Below, in pieces: positions 56,686-64,000 of a stretch of DNA of 64,000 bases. The first letter of the stretch is position 1. Every line of letters begins with the position of its first letter. The position numbers and the translations under genes were made by a program. Under the pieces are notes generated by a model, which made no database searches, had not been told where the DNA came from, and saw only the letters and a program-made list of their open reading frames with translations. The DNA is from Bretschneidera sinensis. Its lineage: Eukaryota; Streptophyta; Magnoliopsida; Brassicales; Akaniaceae. The stretch covers positions 109,952,036 to 110,016,035 of the forward strand of contig CM043699.1 of NCBI GenBank assembly GCA_023935145.1, given 5' to 3'.

Positions 56686-59600
56686 ACAATCTGAGACGCC
56701 GGCAGGGCGATGATTCGTCCGTGTCTGGTTCAAACACATCATTCCCTCCAAGATATGATAATCAATCAGATGACCACATGAGTCAAAGTGCCAGTAGTCC
56801 CATGAACAGTCAAGAAGTCAATATTGCCAAGATTGAGCAAGATCTGCTCAACTGGCATATACCCAAGCAAAATGTTAATAGGATATATCAAATAGGAACA
56901 TTTGATTTCAAAACTGATTATTCAATTAAGACAACAAAACAAACTTATTCCATCAAAAACGAAAATGAGAGTATTAAATTACTTTCTTTATCAGCAATCC
57001 AAAAACACAAACAAGAATGATTTAGATATTTACACTTAGGATTGGTCCAAGTAGCTATCAAACCTTTATATCGATTAGGCATAGATACTCCTGTTATGAT
57101 GATGCTTAGAGATGCCAGGCATCTTAACTTTTCAAATTCACTATTATCATTGATACTATCAAATTTATATAATGGACCAGTTTATTTCAACTGTTATCCA
57201 AATTTCACCATAGATTTGCATGATCCTAATATTCTTGACACATTAACATTAGATATCCAAATAAAAGGTCTGGACATCAAAACTGGAACAAAAAATCTAA
57301 TATTGATATTTAAGGTCTTTTATAAAGTCATGACAACTAAAGTTAATCCCAAAGCTTTTCTTCAAACCAAACCAAGAGAAACTCTATTATTAGAGACAAA
57401 CACTTTTCATGCCAATACTATAACCCCCAAACTTTTGAAATGGGATCAAATTACGATCCCTGACTGTTGGAAGTTTGATGAATTATGTCTTCCAAGAAAC
57501 ATTGTTAATACCAATGTTTCCCAAATTGAAGAAAACAGAGATGGAAGTGTTGTTATTAGGTTTGCACCTAATACACCTCTTCATCCTCATCGTATTTCCA
57601 GAATATCTAGTTCTAGAAAATTTAGATCTCCATCATATGAAGACCCCCAAATTATTCCCTCAAGGAATAACTTTGACGTTTCTTCTTCTAGAAACTCTCT
57701 AAACCTTGTAGTTGTGAATTTCGATCCTATAATTCCCAAAAGCTTTTATACAGAAACTAATTCCTTCAAATCAGCTGTTGATCAATCTCAAATAGTAGAA
57801 TCCTCCAAACAAGCTTTAAGAGACCCTTCTCCTACTAAGTCTGATATGTATGTAAATGATGAACTAAATGTCATCATGAGTTCAGATTTTGAGATTGACA
57901 AAATTAAACTGAAAAATGATTTCTTATCTGAAGCAAATAAAGCAAAATCTAATTGGTTTATGGCAAACTTTTCTGAAGTATCAAGATCTCAAATTAGAGA
58001 AGAATGGTACAATCATATGAAAGAAATACAAAGTAATATGTATTTCTTTGATTTCTTTGAAATATATACATTTAATAATAAATTTTATAATCCTTTTACA
58101 AAAAATCATCCTGATTTAGAAAACGCAAAAGAAATAGATGTTATCCAACAGTTAGAACAATTGTGGACAACAACTAGTAACCAAACATCTTTATCTGTAC
58201 ATCCCCCTTTACAAGAGATTACCGTCAAAATTCCCCATTTACAAACTCAGATCATAGCCTCTCCCTTTAAACAAGGATCTGGCGCTGATGATCGAGAAGT
58301 TAAGTTTAAAGACATAAAGAATATTTACTGCCAAAACAACTATACTAACCAAAACCTACATACTTTGTCTACTCAAGTAGAGTCCATGTCTACTACCATA
58401 AACTCAATTGACCAAAAGATTAGTACACCAACTCCAAAAGCCCCCGGGAGAGAATTCACTACGCCTATTCAAAAACCTATCACACCCCAACTGTCAAAAC
58501 CAATTTTCACTCCACCCAATATTGACCGAGAAAACTTAATAAGACTTAAAAATGATACCAATAAAGATTTATTGCGAGAAATAGACGATAAATTAAAAGT
58601 ATTAACGATTAATAACCAAATAGAAGGGCCCTCAAACAATATTAATATAATAGAACAAGATATTATCAATGAAATAAAAGATTCTATTAATAATTCAAGA
58701 CCCAGTGAAATTAACAAAATTTATAGAAGAAATTTTAGAAACGCACCACTACCACAAACTTGGAATTACTACCCAAGACCTACACCCCCTGATCTTCAAT
58801 ATAAAGATGCCTCTAATGATGCAAGATCAAAATACAATGACAGTTCTATTTGTGAGTGGAATATTGATGGTCAAAGTGAACATCAAATATTGAATATACT
58901 CCAAGAAATGACAATAGCAGCTACGACCTACAAAACAAAACCTGATAATTCTGATAAGAAAATTGCTTACATCCTTACTGCTGGTTTCACTGGTGCATTA
59001 AGAGGATGGTGGGATAATTACTTATCAGATCAAGATCGTCATGATGTTCTTGAAGCCGTAATTCAAACTTACACAACCCAAACATTTCAAGATCCTGAAA
59101 CTGGGAATACAACTTCTAGGACTATACCAGTATACCAAGAAAATGCTGTTGAAACTCTCATATTTGCCATCACCAAACACTTCATAGGAGACCCATAAAA
59201 ATTTCGAGAAAGAAATTCAGAAATACTTTCAAATTTAACCTGTCCAACTTTACAAGACTTTAGATGGTATTGAGATGTTTTTCTTGCCAAAGTCTTTACT
59301 AGAAAAGACCGCAATAATTTATATTGGAAAGAAAGATTTATATTCGGACTTCCGAAATTATTTGCAGAAAAAGTGAGAAGAAGGATAAGAGATCAGAATA
59401 ATGGATTTATACCATATGATAATCTCACCTATGGTGATCTAATCAACTTCGTGAATAACGAAGGATTAGCTATATGCACCGATCTCAAATTAAAATAAAA
59501 AATGAAATCAGAATTAAGCCAAAGCAGAAAAGAATTAGGATCATTTTGTAGCCAATATGGCTATGAAACCCTAAGAGCCCATTCTGCTATAAACAAAAGG

Positions 59601-59898
59601 AAAAGAAAATTTTTCAAGAAACGAAATTATAAAAAGCCTACAAAGACTTTCCCTACATCAAAAAATTATAACAAAAAGACTAGGAAGAATAAAACTCAAA
59701 GCCCATCAAAAGCTTGCTTCAAGTGTGGAAGGCTTGGACACTGGGCAAAGAATTGTAGAGTCAAACAAAAAATCAATGAATTAGATATCGAAGAGTCTAT
59801 AAAACAACAATTAACCAAGATCATGATAAATGACTCCCAATCAGAAAACGAAGATTCATCTTCTGATAATGAGGAGGTCATTTATGAGATTCAAGAAA
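56686..59898 (+). mobile_element. Endogenous pararetrovirus copy C (forward, 3'-truncated)
   Basis: This forward copy begins at the head-to-head junction with copy B and ends abruptly at about 59898, in the acidic stretch after the coat-protein zinc knuckle. There the sequence changes to unrelated 'gaaagaaatggctcttatta'. It keeps the 113-bp segment that copy A has lost. Protease, RT, RNase H and the second ORF are absent. Confidence 0.85.
56721..59898 (+). pseudogene. Pararetroviral polyprotein of copy C, stops but little frameshifting
   Basis: A single frame can be followed from 56721 to the truncation at 59898, with the movement-protein domain (57040-57350), the central region and the CCHC knuckle (59715-59756). 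It is cut by stops at 57018, at 59196, near 59271 and near 59496. The position that is ATG in copy B (56630) is GTG here. The longest open part is 57042-59198 (718 codons), the longest viral open frame in the window. It has no protease or RT. Confidence 0.85.
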
Positions 59899-61385
59899 GA
59901 AAGAAATGGCTCTTATTACAAGCTTTATTTATTTTTATATTTCATTTGATAGATTGAGATTTAATATCATTATTTTGTTATAAAATTCAACTTATAAAAA
60001 TTTCAAAAATAAAAATAAAATATATTTTCAGTTTAGTTAATACTATAATTAGCCAAACCAATTTTTCAACAAATTGAAATATTAAGATTGTACACTGAAT
60101 ACATAGAAAGAAAAAAAATACGAGCTTCTGTTACAATCACATATAAGTTTTAAATCATTGATGTATATATTTAAGATATATTTTATGTATTTTTCTTCTA
60201 TTATTGTATTTTTTTATCCAAGTATAATAGTTATGTACCAATAAAGAAACTTATAAAAGCAATGAACTTGTTTAAAGCATAGTTTTCTTTTGTAATAATA
60301 ATACTATTTTATACGTTCTTTACAACAACCATGCATTGCACGGGTTACACGACTAGTTATATTTAACAGTGATCTATGCTGATGTGGAACTATATATGAT
60401 TCATTTTTAATTTTTTAGTTTTCCAATTTTCTTTAATTTTTAATTTTTTAATTTAATGATTTTTATGGATATAAATGAAACCGTTATATGTTTTTCCTTT
60501 ATCGTTGTTTTTAAATGGACATAAATCAATTCATTATGTCAATTGATTATTATTATTATTATAATTTAAGTTTGTATTTGTATAATTCCACATCGATTAA
60601 GAATAGACAATAAATTTACGTTTTCACTATATAAATAAAAAATAAAGGTCGATAAAAGCATGATCATTCATGATATAAATAAGATATGATAAATTGGTCA
60701 TCTCTCGTAATAAAAACTACGAGATGATGTCTACCCCAAAGCTTTCTGGTTAGATCTCAGTCTAAATTATCTTAGATCCAAAACTTTTTCTGTTTCATGT
60801 TTTTCTTTTTGTTTCATGGTAGGCCTCAAAATAAATGCGGGTTCAAAAATTTTTAATTTCATATTTTTTCTTTTGAAATTTCATAGTCTAAAAAGATATA
60901 TTTTCAACCCACCCATTACTTTTTTCTTTTGAGGTTCCATGATATGTCTCAAAATAACTTATAGTCCATTTTTTTATAAAAAAAGGTATAGTTTTTTTTT
61001 GGAAATTTTATGATTCAAAAATATATATTTAATCTGACACATAGTGCGAGGGGTCTCCTAGCGCATTGCATATTAAAAAATTAAATGCTAACTATAAGTT
61101 TAAGTGTATTTCTTACCATAATTTATCACATGAGAGGAATAGATAAGTTATATTCTATCTAATCCAAGAGGAAGATTGAGAGTCGATAAGTCATTCTGGA
61201 ACACTAAATAAAAGGTGGCCCCCACTCCCACTCCCAGTACGGTCATATATTAAGCAAGTGTGAGAATTTCATCACTAAAACAAACATGGAGTATAAAAGA
61301 GAATAAAAAAAGGAAAGATTTGTGTACTTATCAAAAAATAAACATAGAATAAAAAAAGATTTAGTGTGCTTATTAAAAAAAATTA
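59899..61385. other. AT-rich intergenic
   Basis: No gene supported. It contains the possible Helitron end at 60329-60356. Otherwise it is low-complexity AT-rich sequence with many stops. Confidence 0.45.
60329..60356 (+). mobile_element. Possible Helitron 3' terminus
   Basis: ccatgcattgcacgg (60329-60343) folds into a short hairpin (one A-C mismatch). About 9 bases later it is followed by CTAG and then T. A hairpin just before CTRR, inserted before T, is the standard Helitron 3' end. No 5' end or Rep/helicase was found. Confidence 0.45.
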
Positions 61386-61611
61386 GCTTTGTTTGAGTGA
61401 GCTATTTGATGTTTTAAGATGGTGCTCGCTTTTTAAATTTGCAAAATAACCAAATCAAATTATAAATCTCATTAAATAGCAATTAAAATATTAATTATTA
61501 AGTAATTTTTTGAATTTTGATTTGATTATTTCTTCAAAAGATATTTGATTTGATTTTTTTTATAAAAAAAACATATTCTTAAAGCATTAGATAAGCCCAC
61601 TCAAACAAAGC
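61386..61611. mobile_element. 226-bp MITE
   Basis: The termini gctttgtttgagtgagctat (61386) and, inverted, gctttgtttgagtgggctta (from 61611) match closely. Similarity continues for about 38 bp (..tgatgttttaag versus ..taatgctttaag). The interior is AT-rich and non-coding. No obvious target-site duplication. Confidence 0.75.
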
Positions 61612-61800
61612 GCATACAAACTAACCAAGTTTAAAACTCCATGTATTGGTCATGTTTTGGTTATTTAAAACTAGTCCGAGGAGAGAGCTATGAACTCATT
61701 TAGATCATTGGCCATTTTTATCAAAAAATCAAGTTTTTAGAGCTTTTAACTCTAGAACTTTTAACTTTTATTTATTTAAGTTGCATTTAAACAAATATCT

Positions 61801-62976
61801 TGTAGATCGAGGTTTCAACCTAAGAGGCGGAGTGAATTGGGTTTTCAAAATTTTTTGCGGAATTAACACAAGTTTATAAAAACGAAATAGCAGCAAACAA
61901 ATAATACAAGTAATGTGATGTAAATAAAGAGTTTAAGGAAAGAGAATGCAAACACAATATATAGTGGTTCGACAATATTGGATTCGTTCCGACCCTACAT
62001 CCACTCTCTTCAAGGAACTCCTTGAAGTAATCCACTAAGAAAACTTAGTCGCACAACTTAGCCGGGTGTTGCACAAACCGTACACAAGCAACTTACAGGT
62101 GTTGCTTAAACTGAACAATCCCCTTCCTTTCGGAAGTTTCCCCTTCCTCTCGGAAGTAATCCCTTTACAAAAGATGGTGTAAAGTAAAAAGTAGAGAGAC
62201 AGCAAATGAAAGCTTATTACAACAGAAATGTCTCTCTTTCAAAGTAAAGCTTGAAGAAATGGCTCAACAATATTATTTCAAAGCTTTTTGTGTTTCAAGA
62301 GTATAAAAACTTGATTATGTGAGATCAACTCTTTTTGAATATATGCAGCTTGTTATTGAATTCTTAACTGAATGGATTTATATAGCAATCAATTAATATG
62401 GCCGTTTAGGACTTTAATTTAAAAAAGATTTACTTTAAAACGTTCAGATTTGGAGTCCAACGGTCATATTTCTGAACTACCAGTCGACTGGGTCGAGATA
62501 CCAGTCGACTGGGTTCACTTGAAAAAATCACGTTTTCAGACCTTCTGGGTATCCAGTCGACTGGTATATATCATCCAGTCGACTAGGGACTTTCTGTCCA
62601 TTTTACCAGTCGACTGGGTTGATTCATCCAGTCGACTGGGGACTTATTATTCATGTACCAGTCGACTGGGTTGTCTTCCAACCCAGTTTTTCTTCTGTTT
62701 TTCATTAAAAACATTTGTTTTAAAATTAACGATTTTAGAAAACCTTTTGTCTTCGAGCCATTGAACAAGCTAATACTATAAGTGAGACTTACATTGGTTC
62801 TAAACCCTAAGACCTATACTAGATCTTCAGTCTTCACTTGATACTTGATTTGGTTCGAGTTTTTGCTCTTTGTTCCTTGGTTGAATGCGTTTGTTCCTTA
62901 ATACAACTTAGCTTAAACTTGTTAGAAAAATAACAGTTGTGTTTTGCCATCATTAAAATACGGGCTAGGGTCAACA
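61801..62976 (-). repeat. LTR of a minus-strand LTR retrotransposon
   Basis: On the minus strand it begins TGTTGACCCTAGCCC (62976) and ends CTCGATCTACA (61801), so it has TG..CA termini and 1176 bp. Directly upstream on the minus strand is a polypurine tract, AAAAAGGGGGAGAT (62990-62977), in the context 'tcatcatcaaaaagggggag', which is typical of SIRE-like Copia elements. It is therefore the 3' LTR of an element whose body runs off the end of the window. It contains the palindrome cluster at 62479-62675. Confidence 0.8.
62479..62675. repeat. Seven copies of a 12-bp palindrome in the LTR
   Basis: ccagtcgactgg occurs six times exactly and once as ccagtcgactag. The copies lie around 62480, 62502, 62552, 62574, 62606, 62628 and 62658, and are preceded alternately by 'ac' or 'at'. 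Each copy is its own reverse complement. They lie in the U3 or R part of the LTR. The open frame across them (reading RLG or VDW repeats) is a by-product. Confidence 0.9.
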
Positions 62977-62990
62977 ATCTCCCCCTTTTT
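62977..62990 (-). promoter_or_regulatory. Polypurine tract of the terminal LTR element
   Basis: On the minus strand AAAAAGGGGGAGAT abuts the TG of the LTR. This is the primer for plus-strand synthesis in LTR retrotransposons. Confidence 0.85.
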
Positions 62991-63649
62991 GATGATGACA
63001 AAACTAATAATGTGAAAACAGTTTTAAAAGCTAAGTGTTAGGATTTTACAAAAATTTGGACAGAGTCTCCTCTATTTTTTAAGTAAAACCACCCTGTAAA
63101 CAAGCAAATACAGTTTATATCTCTTTCAACCAATCTAGAATCAAACTCAACCAATTAATAAACATTTTTATAAAGTTATGGAGCAATGCTCCCCCTAAAT
63201 ATATGCATTGGTTGTATTCACTTAGATTTTCTCGTTTTTCTTATTTTTCTCCATTGTTTTGTCAACAGCAACCAAAGGGGGACATAACATAAAAAATAAG
63301 CTATTTAGCCAATACAATCATCTAGAGTATAAGAAAACAAACTTGTACGAGAAAATTTGGCTTCATTCGGGTTTCAGAAGCCTTCCCGGGAAGAACCGGA
63401 AGTTTTCATACACGTATAAGCATTTTAGAGTAGTTTAGTGGCTAAACAGAGTTTTAAAACAGTGCTAACATATCACAAATAGCGTAAATAGATGCAAGAA
63501 ATATGGCTAATAGAAATACATCATCATATATAAAAAGTTAATACACAAGCGGGCTTCACAGAGCCATAACTAAGACAAAATAGTACATGATATGTTCGTG
63601 CTATGTGATAAGAGCTGGAAAACACTAAGTACATAATAAAGATATAGAC
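62991..63649. other. Internal non-coding part of the LTR element
   Basis: Between the polypurine tract and the end of the ORF at 63650 there is no supported coding region. Confidence 0.5.
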
Positions 63650-64000
63650 TCAAGGTGCGGGAGAGTCTGAACTATCACAAAGAAGATCCCTAATCTCAGC
63701 TAGGGAACCCTCGGTGTGCTCTCGATGTAACTCGAAGTCGTCCCATAAGTGGTCTATGGAGGAGCTCAGTCTCTGGTAATCAGACTGCATGGACTGAAAA
63801 CCGGACTCCATTATCATATGGAGGCTCGTGATAGCTCATAGGATGTCTCCGTAACCAGTCTGACCAGTACTCGAGTCACCAATGGGAGGTGCTCGAGTAT
63901 CCGTCTCCATCTCAGCAGCCGTATCAGCAGCAGCATCCTCATCACTGTCGCTCGCATCCTCTCGGATCCTCAGGCGCTTTCCGACCTTCGGATAGAGGAA
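63650..64000 (-). pseudogene. C-terminal part of an ORF in the LTR element
   Basis: The minus strand is open from the window edge (FLYPKVGKRLRIREDASDSD, then acidic and Ala-rich sequence). It meets an in-frame TGA at 63838-63836, then continues in the same frame through SMQSDYQRLSSSIDHLWDDF and REHTEGSLAEIRDLL to the stop at 63652-63650. It lies just upstream of the 3' LTR, where env-like or accessory ORFs of plant LTR elements occur. The tail resembles those of the plant transposon-protein families, but I cannot name a domain. The first part is outside the window. Confidence 0.45.

Larger units (their letters stand above)
49744..56690 (-). mobile_element. Endogenous pararetrovirus copy B (reverse, most complete)
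   Basis: Read on the minus strand, this copy contains the full series: movement protein, coat/zinc finger, protease, RT, RNase H and a second smaller ORF. The left end meets the 40-bp repeat block shared with the end of copy A. The right end joins copy C head to head across a 20-nt spacer (56666-56685). At about 6.9 kb it approaches the full coding length of a florendovirus-like genome, but no complete non-coding region with a primer-binding site is seen. All ORFs carry stops or shifts. Confidence 0.85.
53480..59898. repeat. Large near-palindrome formed by viral copies B and C
   Basis: Arms of about 3.2 kb (about 53480-56665 and 56686-59898) are inverted copies of viral sequence, separated by 20 nt (56666-56685). 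The inner arms match base for base over 'acaatctgagacgccggcag' and beyond, with only scattered differences. A transcript through the whole repeat could fold into long double-stranded RNA. The assembled sequence shows the arrangement directly; whether it is transcribed is unknown. Confidence 0.85.

Noticed and set aside
45301..59898. A complete, potentially active virus
   Set aside because: Every copy has several stops, deletions or frameshifts, copies A and C lack most of the replication region, and no complete non-coding region is present.
62479..62675. CRISPR-like array
   Set aside because: The repeats are 12 bp, palindromic and unevenly spaced inside a plant LTR. There are no spacers of constant length and no cas genes.
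62450..62764. 104-codon plus-strand frame with repeated PVDW/RLG motifs
   Set aside because: It reads through the palindrome cluster of an LTR; the repeats come from the 12-mer and not from a protein.
1..64000. tRNA or rRNA genes
   Set aside because: I looked for tRNA-like A and B boxes and found only retroelement primer-binding sites. No rRNA-like sequence was seen; a tRNA scan would be decisive.

Overview
The window is nuclear DNA from a flowering plant. It is AT-rich, its genes have many introns, it holds many LTR retrotransposons and MITE-like elements, and it carries integrated plant pararetrovirus copies. The protein style suggests a eudicot, possibly a woody rosid, but I cannot name a species. 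Only one host gene reads as intact: NUP93, a scaffold nucleoporin, on the minus strand from 37211 down to 10624. I assembled it by eye from 15 exons with matching phases. They add up to 2589 nt, or 862 codons plus a stop, which is about the normal plant NUP93 length.

Layout: 1-9.1 kb holds three relics of zeatin O-glucosyltransferase-like UGT genes (1040-1180, 1458-2844, 8886-9057). Between them, on the minus strand, lies a four-exon tRNA-splicing endonuclease SEN54-like gene (7283-4706) that carries one nonsense codon and one frameshift. A possible small spliced gene of unknown function lies at 9148-9613, minus strand. From 10.6 to 37.2 kb is NUP93. Its introns hold a Copia/LINE-like composite (intron 10), a hAT-like element with an internal 370-bp tandem duplication (intron 4), a nearly full-length Copia element in antisense with both LTRs (intron 1), a MITE (intron 1) and several local tandem duplications.

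From 37.2 to 45.3 kb are LTR-like debris, a 5'-truncated Ty3/Gypsy chromovirus pol (43381-40685, minus) and a compact TRIM element with two 174-bp LTRs (44464-44903). From 45.3 to 59.9 kb are three copies of one endogenous pararetrovirus (Caulimoviridae, florendovirus/petuvirus-like layout): copy A forward, copy B reverse, copy C forward. B and C are joined head to head and form an inverted repeat with arms of about 3.2 kb and a spacer of only 20 nt. A and B meet tail to tail at a block of about four 40-bp repeats. All the viral reading frames are broken.

From 59.9 to 64 kb are a possible Helitron 3' end, a 226-bp MITE and the 3' part of a minus-strand LTR element. Its 1176-bp LTR holds a cluster of palindromic 12-mers (CCAGTCGACTGG).

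The genes form no pathway together. The theme is one essential housekeeping gene kept intact while its introns and flanks filled with retroelements and viral DNA. The most unusual structure is the B/C viral inverted repeat, which would fold into a long double-stranded RNA if transcribed. No expression or homology search was possible here, so all family calls rest on motifs and reading frames seen in the sequence.
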